Shown: in pieces, positions 8,606-16,836 of the stretch | Layout of the letters: the number at the start of each line of letters is the position of its first letter | Numbering within the stretch: the stretch's first letter is position 1 | Assembly: GCF_014207595.1 (NCBI RefSeq) | Contig: NZ_JACHGY010000001.1 | Location: 62,001-126,000 of the forward strand | Origin: Algisphaera agarilytica | Lineage (GTDB): Bacteria; Planctomycetota; Phycisphaerae; Phycisphaerales; Phycisphaeraceae | Length of the DNA stretch: 64,000 bases | Direction of reading: 5' to 3' | Made by a program: the position numbers and the translations under genes | The notes under the pieces: model-generated | Database searches by the model: none | The model's input: the letters and a program-made list of their open reading frames with translations, nothing else | Told to the model about the DNA's origin: nothing

Positions 8606-9781
8606 ATGACCGACTCCACCCCCGACTTCCGCCCCCCATCCCAAGGCCTCGACGCCGTCGCCCGTGAGGCTTCCCTGCCCACCGGCAAACGGGAAGCGGC
8701 CGACGCCCGTGCGTTGGAGATGGGATTGCCCGGGGCCGAGTCGATCACCGATCCGAACATTGGCACGTTCTCGCGGGGCCCGCTCCCGCTCTACGCGGGC
8801 ATCCCGACGATGCTGAAACTGCCCTACGTCGAAGACGTTCGGCAAGCACATCAACACGACGTGTCGTTCATGGGCGTGCCCTTCGACATCGGCACCACCT
8901 TCCGCCCCGGCACCCGCTTCGGCCCGCAGGGCATGCGCCGCGCTTCGGTGCAGTACACCAGCTTCTACAGCTTTGAGATGGGCGTGGACCTCTTCGAATC
9001 GCTGAACATGTGCGACCTCGGCGACGTGTTCACCATCGGCAACATCGAAAAGTCCTTCGACCAGATCAGCCGCGCGGTCGGCCACGCCTACACGCAAGGC
9101 ACGTTCCCCGTGATCATGGGCGGCGACCACAGCATCGGCTACCCCTGCGTCCGCGGCCTCGCCCCGCACATCCGTAAACCGGACGGTTCCCCCGGCAAGC
9201 TCGGCATCATCCACATCGACCGCCACCTCGACACGCTCGAGAAGGACATGGACGAGCGGATGCACACCTGCCCGTGGTTCCACGCCACCAATATCCCCAA
9301 CGCCCCGTCGACCAACCTCGTGCAGATGGGCATCGGCGGCTGGCAGACCTCACGCGAGTGGGTCAAGGGCGCACGCGACAAAGGGACATATGTCCTGACC
9401 ATGGACGACATCGAGACCATGGGCATCGAAAAGGCCGCCGAGGTCGCACTCGACATCGCTTGGAAGGACGCGGATGCGGTGTACCTGAGTTTCGACATCG
9501 ACAGCGTCGAAGCGGGCCACGTCCCCGGCACCGGCTGGCCCCAGCCCGGCGGGTTCCAGCCTCGCGAAGTGCTCAAGCTCCTACGCCTCATCGCATCGCG
9601 CGGTTTGGCGGCGATGGAATGCGTCGAGGTCGCCCCGTGCTACGACATCGCCGACGTCACCTCGATCATGGCCGTGCACGCCACCATGGAAGTGCTCGGC
9701 TCCCTCGTCGACCACGGCCACCTACCCGACAAACGTGCTCCCATACTCGACGCCGACCTGAATGCATGGAAAGGAACCTGA
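8606..9781 (+). CDS. gdmH: Ureohydrolase of the Ni-dependent guanidine hydrolase type, copy 2
   Basis: 391 aa, an obvious tandem paralogue of the previous gene. It shares GLPGAESITDPNIGTFSRG, CDLGDVFTIGNIEKSFDQ, the DERMHTCPWFHATNIPNAP block and the C-terminal LNAWKGT. Metal ligands His175, Asp205/His207/Asp209 and Asp297/Asp299 are all kept. It differs near the active site: DSVEAGHVPGTGWPQPGG replaces DSVDCGFVPGTGWPEPGG, and there is a small insertion (KPDGSPGK) before the metal loop. It could form mixed hexamers with copy 1, have a different guanidino substrate, or be a backup. It lies 58 bases after copy 1. No strong ribosome site is visible before the ATG. Confidence 0.8.
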   Translation: MTDSTPDFRPPSQGLDAVAREASLPTGKREAADARALEMGLPGAESITDPNIGTFSRGPLPLYAGIPTMLKLPYVEDVRQAHQHDVSFMGVPFDIGTTFRPGTRFGPQGMRRASVQYTSFYSFEMGVDLFESLNMCDLGDVFTIGNIEKSFDQISRAVGHAYTQGTFPVIMGGDHSIGYPCVRGLAPHIRKPDGSPGKLGIIHIDRHLDTLEKDMDERMHTCPWFHATNIPNAPSTNLVQMGIGGWQTSREWVKGARDKGTYVLTMDDIETMGIEKAAEVALDIAWKDADAVYLSFDIDSVEAGHVPGTGWPQPGGFQPREVLKLLRLIASRGLAAMECVEVAPCYDIADVTSIMAVHATMEVLGSLVDHGHLPDKRAPILDADLNAWKGT

Positions 9782-9866
9782 ACCTCCAACACCCCAGGAA
9801 GCTCAAATCAATCCCCACTGACTTGTCTTCGCGCCCTCCGCGCCTTCGCGGTTCACCCTCACCCCC

Positions 9867-10229
9867 ATGCACGAACTCTCCGTCGCCATCTCGATCGTCC
9901 AGAGCATCACCGACGCCACCGCCGCGGAAGACCACGGCCAGATCGCCGCGGTGAACGTCCGCGTCGGCGCGATGTCCGGTGTCATCCCCGAAGCCCTCCA
10001 GTTCGCCTGGACCCCCGCCACCCGCGACACGCCGCTCCAGGGCAGCGAACTCCGCGTCGAATTCATCCCCGCTGCGATCTATTGCGAAAACTGCTCCGAC
10101 ACCGTCGAATTGCCCGGGCAACGCCTGGTGTGCCCGGTCTGCCAGACCCGTTCGCCGCGCCTCGTGCGCGGCCGAGAACTCGATATCCTGTCCGTTGAAC
10201 TTCAACCCGAGTCCCAACATGCCTCCTGA
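9867..10229 (+). CDS. ghaA: HypA-like nickel chaperone (GhaA type)
   Basis: 120 aa, full length for HypA. The nickel site starts with Met1-His2-Glu3 (MHELSVAISI) and the zinc site uses Cys73, Cys76, Cys89 and Cys92 (two CxxC pairs). In hydrogenase organisms HypA delivers Ni to NiFe enzymes, but no hydrogenase gene lies here; the gene directly follows two guanidine-hydrolase-type genes and overlaps a hypB-like gene. That arrangement matches the dedicated GdmH maturation pair GhaA/GhaB known from cyanobacteria. Cytoplasmic. The role in loading Ni into the ureohydrolases is inferred from context; generic HypA remains possible. Confidence 0.85.
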   Translation: MHELSVAISIVQSITDATAAEDHGQIAAVNVRVGAMSGVIPEALQFAWTPATRDTPLQGSELRVEFIPAAIYCENCSDTVELPGQRLVCPVCQTRSPRLVRGRELDILSVELQPESQHAS

Positions 10230-10926
10230 ATCACCCACGCCTGCTTCCGATTCCGCCGTCGCCAAGCCCCGCATCCTCGAGGTCCGCACCCAGATCCTCA
10301 AGAAGAACGACGAGTTGGCCCGCGACCTGCGCGACCGCTTCCGGGCGGCGGGCTGCTTTGTCGTCAGCCTCGTCTCCAGCCCCGGCACCGGCAAGACCGA
10401 GTTCCTCAAGCAAACCCTTATCCGCCTGCAAGAGCGCGGCGGCCTGAAGATCGCCGCCCTCGTCGGCGACCTGCGCACCGACAACGACGCCGCCCGCCTC
10501 GCCGAGTCGGGCGTTGATGTCCGCCAGATCGAGACCGGCACGATGTGCCACCTCGAGGCCGACATGGTCGAACGCGCGATCGAAGAAGCGTCGTGGGACT
10601 GCGACGACCTCGACCTGCTCTTCGTCGAAAACGTCGGCAACCTCGTCTGCCCTTCCGGTTTCGACCTGGGCGAAGACCTCCGCCTCGTCTTGGTTTCGAC
10701 CACCGAAGGCGAAGACAAGCCGCTGAAGTACCCGACGATCTTCAACACCGCCGACGTCGCGGTGATCACGAAGATGGACCTCGCCGAGGTGCTTGAGTAC
10801 GACGCCGAGAAAATGCAGAACAGCATCCAGGACGTCCGCCCCGGCATGCGTGCCTTCGAAGTCTCGGCCAAGTCCGGCCAAGGCATGGACGAATGGATCC
10901 AGTGGCTGACCGATCAAGCCTCTTGA
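10219..10926 (+). CDS. ghaB: HypB-like nickel-insertion GTPase (GhaB type)
   Basis: 235-aa SIMIBI-class GTPase. Walker A is SSPGTGKTEFLK (GTGKT at residues 56-60); VGDLRTDNDAARL and the IETGTMCHLEADMVERA block carry the HypB metal-site region; FVENVGNLVCPSGFDLGED and KMDLAEV complete the fold and guanine-specificity motif. It lacks the His-rich N-terminal Ni store of many HypBs. The ATG at 10219 overlaps the hypA stop by 11 bases, which fixes the start and implies translational coupling. Its last codons overlap the convergent gene by 13 bases. Partner of the preceding HypA in Ni delivery, most plausibly to the two ureohydrolases. Confidence 0.88.
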   Translation: MPPESPTPASDSAVAKPRILEVRTQILKKNDELARDLRDRFRAAGCFVVSLVSSPGTGKTEFLKQTLIRLQERGGLKIAALVGDLRTDNDAARLAESGVDVRQIETGTMCHLEADMVERAIEEASWDCDDLDLLFVENVGNLVCPSGFDLGEDLRLVLVSTTEGEDKPLKYPTIFNTADVAVITKMDLAEVLEYDAEKMQNSIQDVRPGMRAFEVSAKSGQGMDEWIQWLTDQAS

Positions 10927-12545
10927 GTTAGCCGTTCCCGCACCGCGGCCCGCACATCCTCGTCCAGATCGAACTTCAATAGCTCCAGGCTTGATGGCGG
11001 CAGTGTCGGATTGGCCACCGCCGCCAACCGGATGGCGGGGATAGCGTCGTGTAGAAGCTCACCAAGTGCCTCGGCCGAGACATCGGCGCGGTTGACCAAA
11101 GCCCAACGGACATCGTGCGCCACGTCGTGCACCATCGCATCCGCGACCCCGGCGGGTGTTGCAGAGTTCTTGGCCACCGCGACGCGGACCGCCATGTCAT
11201 CGTCGCGTGACAGTTTTTCGAGTTGGGTTGTATTGGCTGAGCGTTGTCGGGCCGCGAGGCGTCGTGCCCAAGGGCCAAGCTTGGCGAGTCGGTCGATTGA
11301 CGCAACCGGTAGCGATCGTGCTCCCCGCTCAAAGCCTTGGAGGTCGTCGCTGCTGCCCGCCGCCACGAGCAGATCGATCAGGTCACGCGGGCAGGCGGGG
11401 TGACGCAGCGCCACATCACGCAGCATCGGATCACCCGATGTCACCAACACAGCGAGAATGCGGCTGGGCGTCGCGGGGTGCCGGGCGGCCAGGCGTTGGC
11501 CCCAACCCCCGGCCGCCGCGAGTTCTTCTAGCGAAGCTTCATCCAACGCGGGATCTGGCTCGATGAATTGCTGCAGGTCGGGCGTGGTCCCGGCCGCCGT
11601 GAGCCAATCCCGGTCGGCTTGGGTCAACGCGGGGTGTGCCGAGACAAATTCGCGCACCGCCGAGGAACCGTCGAGCGCGAGTTGGCGCAGCAACGACGCG
11701 GGCGTGCCCGGGTTGCGGGCGATCTCCACGCGGATGCGGATGTCGGGTTCTTCCGCGAGTTGTTCCAAAGTCGCTGCGGGGGTTTGGGGGTGTCCTGCGA
11801 CGCGCTGCCGGGTCTCGAATACGTCCAGTCCCGCAAGCTCTTCGAGCAACACACCTGCTGCTGCGGGGTTCTCCGCCACGGCTGCCCGAACGCGCCAGTC
11901 GGAATCTTGGGCCAGCTCCGCCAAAGTGTCGGGATCGATGCGTGGATGACGTGCCGCAAGTTGCTTGCTGTAGCTACCCGCCGCGATCAGCCCTTCCGTA
12001 TCGATTTCTCCCGCGGGCACGTCTTCTGCCCAACCCGATAGATCCGGTCGGCTGCCCGCGGCTTCCAACATCGCCACGGTCTCGCGGGGCACGTTCGGAT
12101 GCGCCGCGGCCGCTTGTCGGACCTGCGCATCCACGTCGCCGCAGAGCGTGCGCAACACCTCGGCCGGACACGCCGGGTGCGTGGCCACCGTACGCCGCAG
12201 TGCATTACCCCCCGACTCGGCCAAGTTTCGCAGCGTCGCCGGACCGGTGTCGGCGTGCTGCGCCGCCAGCAGACGCCCCCACTCGCCAAGGCCAACCAGC
12301 TCGGCAATCTCCTGGGCCGACAACGCATCCGCGCCGCCGCCAAACCCCATCAGGTCCGATGTTGCCCCCGCCCGCCCAAGCAGTTGCAACGTCGCGCTCG
12401 GCGTCGAAGGATTCTTCGCCGCAGCGCGACGGACGTGCAAGTTCCCGTCCGCCGCCAGCATGGCCAACACCCCCGGCGGGGTGTCGGGCGACGAAGCCAA
12501 GGCCTGGCGCTGCGGCGCGGATTCCATCTCAGACTCAGACAACAT
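10914..12545 (-). CDS. Leucine-rich-repeat-variant / HEAT-like repeat protein
   Basis: 543 aa built almost entirely from tandem helical repeats of roughly 24-28 residues with the pattern VAxNPxTPxxxLxxLAxDxDxxVRxxVAxHP (examples: AKNPSTPSATLQLLG, VAGHPQTPAATLEQLAEE, IARNPGTPASLLRQLALD). This is the LRV-type alpha solenoid, which usually acts as a protein-binding scaffold. There is no signal peptide or TM segment, so it is probably cytoplasmic. It converges on the hypB-like gene with a 13-base overlap and is not obviously part of the guanidine pathway. No partner can be named. Confidence 0.75.
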   Translation of the reverse strand: MLSESEMESAPQRQALASSPDTPPGVLAMLAADGNLHVRRAAAKNPSTPSATLQLLGRAGATSDLMGFGGGADALSAQEIAELVGLGEWGRLLAAQHADTGPATLRNLAESGGNALRRTVATHPACPAEVLRTLCGDVDAQVRQAAAAHPNVPRETVAMLEAAGSRPDLSGWAEDVPAGEIDTEGLIAAGSYSKQLAARHPRIDPDTLAELAQDSDWRVRAAVAENPAAAGVLLEELAGLDVFETRQRVAGHPQTPAATLEQLAEEPDIRIRVEIARNPGTPASLLRQLALDGSSAVREFVSAHPALTQADRDWLTAAGTTPDLQQFIEPDPALDEASLEELAAAGGWGQRLAARHPATPSRILAVLVTSGDPMLRDVALRHPACPRDLIDLLVAAGSSDDLQGFERGARSLPVASIDRLAKLGPWARRLAARQRSANTTQLEKLSRDDDMAVRVAVAKNSATPAGVADAMVHDVAHDVRWALVNRADVSAEALGELLHDAIPAIRLAAVANPTLPPSSLELLKFDLDEDVRAAVRERLTQEA

Positions 12546-12614
12546 GACGCGGATGATGACGCCAAACGACTCTTGCGTCTACTCGCAGACTCAAGAGGGC
12601 CGCGCTATCCGCGC

Positions 12615-12653
12615 AAAACAAAACCCCGCAAAAGCAAACGCTCGTGCGGGGTT
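12615..12653 (-). terminator. Terminator of tmRNA
   Basis: On the minus strand AACCCCGCA pairs with TGCGGGGTT (9 bp) and is followed by TTGTTTTG. It lies about 27 bases beyond the mature 3' end of the tmRNA. Confidence 0.85.
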
Positions 12654-12679
12654 AAGTGGGATGGGACGCGAGGTCCCAG

Positions 12680-13062
12680 TGGAGCCGGGGGGATTCGAAC
12701 CCCCGTGTCGGTACAGTCAATCGGTAGCTTCTTCACGCATAGTCGTTGATTTAATTTCGAACCGCAGACGGCCAGCGACAGCCTGCTGCTTATCTAGTGC
12801 CAGTGTTGTTTAATCCGCACCAGCTGAAACGCCTGGATTGGACGAGCCCGTTGTCATCCCCATGTTTGCCACGGGCCCAGCGCCCATGGGGGTTCGTTAC
12901 CTAATCAAGATTAGGCAGCGAGTCGCATTTGGCCGAAGCCGATGCGACCAGCGATGTTTTCATCGTTGGCATTTATGGTTTTGTACGTGGTTTAACGAGG
13001 CCAACGTACACCTCGACGTGCGACCACCGACCTTCCCTGTCCGGTCGATACCAGTCGGCCCC
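12680..13062 (-). ncRNA. ssrA: Transfer-messenger RNA (tmRNA)
   Basis: One-piece tmRNA of about 383 nt that rescues stalled ribosomes with SmpB. The 5' end GGGGCCG pairs with the 3' end CGGCTCC(A), giving a 7-bp acceptor stem with the G3-U pair that marks it for alanyl-tRNA synthetase; the T-arm GGGGGTTCGAATCCCCC is perfect. The tag frame encodes ANDENIAGRIGFGQMRLAA then TAA, ending in the LAA degron seen by ClpXP. The GC-rich inverted segments after the tag are the expected pseudoknots. The 3' CCA is not encoded. The same base order on the plus strand is meaningless as protein. Confidence 0.97.
12911..12970 (-). other. tmRNA tag-peptide reading frame
   Basis: The resume codon GCC (12968-12970) starts 19 codons ending in TAA (12911-12913). 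Tag: ANDENIAGRIGFGQMRLAA, about twice the length of the E. coli tag but with the same AANDE-like start and LAA end. Confidence 0.92.
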
Positions 13063-13084
13063 AATTGTCAAAGAGCGATCCACC

Positions 13085-13090
13085 ATTATA
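13085..13090 (-). promoter_or_regulatory. Probable -10 box of the tmRNA promoter
   Basis: TATAAT on the minus strand, 22 bases before the mature 5' end, leaving room for a short leader removed by RNase P. No consensus -35 box could be seen at the right distance, so the call is tentative. Confidence 0.45.
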
Positions 13091-13116
13091 CCCATCGGCC
13101 ACCCCGGAGGCGAGGG

Positions 13117-13248
13117 TTACAGCAGCCCCAGTTCCACCGCGGCCATCGCCCCGAGGAAGAACGGCAGGCTCAGACCGATCGCGGCAAGGATCACAATGAA
13201 TAGCCCGGCGAGGCAGCCGACGTTGGTACAGCGGAATGAGAGTTCCAT
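13117..13248 (-). CDS. Small one-helix membrane protein (43 aa)
   Basis: A short frame on the minus strand starts MELSFRCTNVGCLAGLFIV and continues as a single hydrophobic stretch rich in Leu, Ile, Ala and Phe, ending ELGLL. One TM helix with two N-terminal cysteines (CTNVGC) is predicted. There is a weak GAG before the ATG. It lies between tmRNA and a zinc-ribbon membrane protein of the same strand. Unrecognised; the composition of a real membrane peptide is the main support. Confidence 0.4.
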   Translation of the reverse strand: MELSFRCTNVGCLAGLFIVILAAIGLSLPFFLGAMAAVELGLL

Positions 13249-13339
13249 GGCTCATATTTTGGGGCCAAGGCCTCTCTCCGGGCCGGGAAACCGTCACCCG
13301 TCGCCCCCAAGTTCGCAGTTCCAGAACACGTGGCGGAAC

Positions 13340-13666
13340 TCAAGCTTGCCTGGGTATCCGCATCCCACATTCCGGGCAAGCTCCCTTCGAAGCTCTGAGG
13401 TCGTAGCCACACTTGCGGCAAACGCCTGGGACCTGCGGAGAATGGTCTGAGGTCAAAGCGATCGATATCCCGATCACCAGTGAAACAAAACAACCAGCAA
13501 GCGCAGAAATACCTCCGAGTGCCGCGACACCAAACAACTCACTGCTTTCGTCACCGTAGACACGCGCCGCAATCACCATTGCGGTGATCAGAAGCAGCAC
13601 ACAGCCCCCGCATCCTACGGCTATCGCCATCAGGCCCTTTCCGATGGCTCTGAGTCGGCTGTTCAA
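13340..13666 (-). CDS. Two-helix membrane protein with planctomycete-type C-terminal zinc ribbon
   Basis: 108 aa. Two TM helices (about residues 12-33, IAVGCGGCVLLLITAMVIAA, and 45-72, VAALGGISALAGCFVSLVIG) are followed by CRKCGYDLRAS and CPECGMR, four cysteines forming a small zinc ribbon. This CGYDLRAS...CPECG tail is very common on otherwise unrelated short membrane proteins of planctomycetes and helps identify the host. Function unknown. It ends about 90 bases from the tmRNA-side small gene and lies downstream of the acetyltransferase on the same strand. Confidence 0.72.
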   Translation of the reverse strand: MNSRLRAIGKGLMAIAVGCGGCVLLLITAMVIAARVYGDESSELFGVAALGGISALAGCFVSLVIGISIALTSDHSPQVPGVCRKCGYDLRASKGACPECGMRIPRQA

Positions 13667-13758
13667 AAAATACCCCTGGGTTCATGAGTGGGTGAGGACG
13701 CGACTGATGTGTTCAACGCATCAATCTTTAGTTTACATACGAATGACCCCAGATCGCG

Positions 13759-14256
13759 TTACGAGCTAAGTTCGCAGCTCCAGAACTCGTACCCGGGCTC
13801 GAATCCGCTGGACGCGTACAAGCCCTTGGCCACGGCGTTGTCGGCGTGGACCTCGAGTGTGGCGTAGCAGCAGCCGCGTTGCCGGGCCTCGGCGAGTACT
13901 GCCGCCATAAGTGCTCGGCCGACGCCGCGGCCGCGTGCTTCGGGGGACACCGCCAGGTCGTGGAGGTTCAGCTTCGGCTGGGCCCGGAAGGTCGACAGCC
14001 CTTCGAAACACACCGCGACGCCGAGCGGCGCTGCATCGTGCGAGTCGTCCGCGTAGGCCAGGAACACGACGCAGCCCGGCGTATTGTGAAGTGCCTCGGG
14101 TAAGCGCTCGCGGACTTCGTCGGGAAGCGTCACGCCGCCCGCCAGCGGGTCGGTCGCGTACATCGCCACCATCTCGACCACCGATTTGGCGTCACGCGCA
14201 TCGGTCAGGTCGGCTTCGCGGACGAGCAGTTCGGGATAAGCGGGGTCTTGGGGCAT
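13759..14256 (-). CDS. GNAT-family N-acetyltransferase
   Basis: 165 aa, a normal single GNAT domain. The acetyl-CoA loop is VSPEARGRGVGRALMAAVL (the Q/RxxGxG/A motif as RGRGVG) and the C-terminal part shows the usual YATLEVHADNAVAKGLYASSGF ending. The chosen ATG at 14256 is preceded by AAAGGA 7 bases upstream; the frame stays open for another 100 codons upstream but that part has no GNAT similarity and no ribosome site. Substrate unknown; small-molecule or protein N-acetylation are both possible. Follows the M32 peptidase gene by 87 bases on the same strand. Confidence 0.85.
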   Translation of the reverse strand: MPQDPAYPELLVREADLTDARDAKSVVEMVAMYATDPLAGGVTLPDEVRERLPEALHNTPGCVVFLAYADDSHDAAPLGVAVCFEGLSTFRAQPKLNLHDLAVSPEARGRGVGRALMAAVLAEARQRGCCYATLEVHADNAVAKGLYASSGFEPGYEFWSCELSS

Positions 14257-14342
14257 CGGTGAATCCTTTACATCGAAACATACACAGAAAAACAGGCCGA
14301 GTACGCTCGGCCTGGGAGAAACAACGAAAGAGTAAGCGTTGG

Positions 14343-15884
14343 TTACAGGCCGTAGATCGGCAGCAGTTTGTTTTCGAGTTGGCGCATCAGCGGGTCGGCC
14401 GAGAGGTCTTTCCCCGTGACGTGCTTGCACAGCTCGGCCGAGTGGTAGGTGTTGCCCGACGAGTGGATGTTCGTGCGCAGCCAATCGAGCAGCGGGGCAA
14501 ATTCGCCGCGTTCGAACATTCCGTGGACCGTATCGCTCCCGCCGAGCGCTTCGCAAGCGGCCTCAAAGAACTGGGCGGAGTACAGGTTGCCCAGCGTGTA
14601 GGTCGGGAAGTAACCCAGGGCGCCCATCGACCAGTGGATGTCTTGGAGGCAGCCCTGCGCATCGCTGGGCACGTCGATGCCGAGGTAGTCGCGGTACTTC
14701 TGGTTCCAGGCCTCCGGGAGGTCGGCCGCCTTGATGTCGCCCTTCAACATGGCCCGCTCCAATTCGAAGCGGATCATGATGTGCAGGTTGTAGGTCGCTT
14801 CGTCCGCCTCGACACGGATCAGGCTCGGCTGCACGCGGTTGGCTGCGGCGTACACGGCGTCGGGCGAGAGTCCCCCCACCGCGTCGCCGAAGTACTGCGC
14901 GAGCTTCGGGAAGCACCACGTCCAGAACGCGCGGGACCGCCCCACCTGGTTTTCCCAGAGGCGGGACTGGCTCTCGTGGATCGATAGGCCCACCGCGTTG
15001 CCGCGCGGCGTGCCGAGATGCTCGGCAGGCAGCCCTTGCTCGTACAGGCCGTGGCCGGTCTCGTGCAGGGTCGAGCCCAGCGCGTCGTTGACGTTGTTCT
15101 TGGCGAACCGCGTGGTCAAGCGGATGTCGGCGTAGTGCGTGCCCGAGCAGAACGGGTGGGACGACACGTCCAGCCGACCCCGGCCGTAGTCGAACCCAAC
15201 CGCGGCGCTGACCTCACGCACAAACGCTTCCTGCTGGGCGATGGGGAGTTCCAACTCGTTGAACCCGTTGTCGGGTTGCGCCCCAGCCCCCATCAGCCGA
15301 TCCAACAAGCCCACAAGCCGATCGCGCAGCGGCGTGAACACCCCCTCGACATAAGCCGCGGTCATCCCGGCCTCGTAGCCCTCGGCCAGCGCATCCCACG
15401 GCTCGCCGTCGTCCGACCAGCCGTAGCACTCCGCTTGCTTGCGGGAAAGCTCAATGATCTTGTCCAGCCACGGCGCGAAGCGGGCGTACTCATCGGCCTT
15501 GCGTGCCTCGGCCCACTCGGCCTTGGCTTTGCTGGTGGTCTCGGACATCTCCACCACCAGCGCAGCCGGCAGCTTGGTGGAGCGGTCGTAGCCGCGCCGC
15601 CACTCGCGGACGTTTACCGCGGCATCGCTCAGCGGGTCTTTAGTCACCGAATCATCTGCCTCGCAGGCCGAGAGCCAATCGGCGATCCGCGGATCGGTCG
15701 AGCGGGCGTGCACCATCTGCGCGAGTTGGGCGAGCTGCCGGCTCCGGTGCTCCAGACCGCCGGGCGGCATCATCACTTCCTGGTCCCAGCCCAAGAGCGA
15801 CGCGGTGGACGACAGCAGCGACGCATCGCGCTGATGGTCGAGGAGTTCGGTGTAGGCCTGCGATGTCGTGGCGGGTGAATCCAT
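14343..15884 (-). CDS. M32 (Taq-type) metallocarboxypeptidase
   Basis: 513 aa, the normal length for the M32 family. The zinc site HETGHGLYEQGL (HExxH, near residue 272) is intact, as are the family blocks LGWDQEVMMPPGG near the N-terminus and GLSIHESQSRLWENQVGRS, which carries the HES/GQ region and third ligand. It removes C-terminal amino acids from peptides in the cytoplasm. The ATG at 15884 was chosen because the 59 upstream codons of open frame are made of intergenic repeat sequence. Likely co-transcribed with the acetyltransferase gene. Confidence 0.92.
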   Translation of the reverse strand: MDSPATTSQAYTELLDHQRDASLLSSTASLLGWDQEVMMPPGGLEHRSRQLAQLAQMVHARSTDPRIADWLSACEADDSVTKDPLSDAAVNVREWRRGYDRSTKLPAALVVEMSETTSKAKAEWAEARKADEYARFAPWLDKIIELSRKQAECYGWSDDGEPWDALAEGYEAGMTAAYVEGVFTPLRDRLVGLLDRLMGAGAQPDNGFNELELPIAQQEAFVREVSAAVGFDYGRGRLDVSSHPFCSGTHYADIRLTTRFAKNNVNDALGSTLHETGHGLYEQGLPAEHLGTPRGNAVGLSIHESQSRLWENQVGRSRAFWTWCFPKLAQYFGDAVGGLSPDAVYAAANRVQPSLIRVEADEATYNLHIMIRFELERAMLKGDIKAADLPEAWNQKYRDYLGIDVPSDAQGCLQDIHWSMGALGYFPTYTLGNLYSAQFFEAACEALGGSDTVHGMFERGEFAPLLDWLRTNIHSSGNTYHSAELCKHVTGKDLSADPLMRQLENKLLPIYGL

Positions 15885-15919
15885 GCCGAGATTGTAGAGG
15901 TAACTGCCGCGCTTGCCTT

Positions 15920-16050
15920 GCCCGCTCTCCCTCCGGGGGAGGGTTGGGGTGAGGGGACGCGGTTGATTTACACGTCCAAAGCGTATTCCAGAGTTAAGTT
16001 CCCCCTCCGACCCGCGACGCGGGCCACCTCCCCCGATGGGGGAGGGGTTC
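15920..16050. repeat. Intergenic hairpin-rich repeat
   Basis: Contains CTCCCTCCGGGGGAGGG, CCCGCGACGCGGG and CCTCCCCCGATGGGGGAGG in a row, each a short perfect or near-perfect hairpin, between two minus-strand genes. The sequence style is that of dispersed REP-like elements rather than coding DNA. Confidence 0.55.
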
Positions 16051-16083
16051 AAGAAAACCATCGCGGGGTTACCAGCTATTGAA

Positions 16084-16836
16084 TCAAGCCTGATCGGTCG
16101 GGTCGAACTCGAAATCCAGCAGCTTGGTGTGCGGCGGGGTCATCGGGCAGGAGGGGCCGGTTTGCTCTTCTTCTTTGGCGAGCTGATGTTCGAGCCGTGC
16201 CTTGGCGTCGGCGATCGGGGACATGCGGGGGTTGATCGCGAGTGCCCGGCGGTAGCAGTCGATGGCCTGGCGGAGTTGGCCGAGGTGGGCGTAGCAGTGG
16301 CCGAGCCCCGCCATCGCGCCGAAGTGGGTCGGCATCAGGGCCAAGACCTGACGGCAGGCCGAGACCGACGCCTCCCACTCGCTGCTGAGGTAGTGGGCGA
16401 TGGCCAGCTGGTTGTAGGCCTCGGCGAAGGCGGGGTCCTGGTCGACCGCCGCGCGGAACGCCTCGATCGCGGCGGGGTAGTCGTCTTCGGTGAGAGCGGT
16501 GACGCCGGCCCGGAATTGGTCGGCCGCGGCGCATTTGCCGCTGCGGAACCAGATGGACCACAAGGCGTCCTCGGCGAAGTGGTGCACCTGCTCGTCGTCG
16601 TCGTGGAGGCAGCGGGTGAGGCAGCCCACCACCGAGACGTCGCCGGTGACGCCGAGGGTGACCACGGCCGTGCGGCGGACGTCGAGCTCTTTGTGGCGTA
16701 GCAGGCCGCAGAGGTCGTGGGGCTTCCACTGGTCGCTGACGACCTCGCGCAACGCCTCCACGTCCCCGCTGTTGAGCGCGGGGGTCACGGTGGCCAGGAA
16801 CTCATTGGCGTTAATACAGCCCATCTTCCAAAGCAT
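16084..16836 (-). CDS. HEAT-repeat plus TPR protein
   Basis: 250 aa, cytoplasmic. The first 100 residues look like two HEAT repeats (LRHKELDVRRTAVVTLGVTGDVSVVGCL; HDDDEQVHHFAEDALWSIWF). Residues from about 110 to 225 are three TPRs (AGVTALTEDDYPAAIEAFRAAVDQDP, AEAYNQLAIAHYLSSEWEASVSACRQVLALMP, GAMAGLGHCYAHLGQLRQAIDCYRRALAINP). Both are protein-interaction repeats. It could start at the Met at 16836 or at the next one (16824); neither has a good ribosome site. It is divergent from the PilZ gene. No specific function can be assigned. Confidence 0.75.
   Translation of the reverse strand: MLWKMGCINANEFLATVTPALNSGDVEALREVVSDQWKPHDLCGLLRHKELDVRRTAVVTLGVTGDVSVVGCLTRCLHDDDEQVHHFAEDALWSIWFRSGKCAAADQFRAGVTALTEDDYPAAIEAFRAAVDQDPAFAEAYNQLAIAHYLSSEWEASVSACRQVLALMPTHFGAMAGLGHCYAHLGQLRQAIDCYRRALAINPRMSPIADAKARLEHQLAKEEEQTGPSCPMTPPHTKLLDFEFDPTDQA

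Noticed and set aside
7381-9781. Calling both ureohydrolases agmatinases or arginases
   Set aside because: They are 70-80 residues longer, have DRHxD rather than DAHxD, share the DERMHTCPWFHATN block, and sit with nickel chaperones and urease. Agmatinase remains an alternative only in name.
9867-10926. HypA/HypB as evidence for a hydrogenase
   Set aside because: No hydrogenase structural or other hyp gene is in the window, and the pair directly follows Ni-type ureohydrolases.
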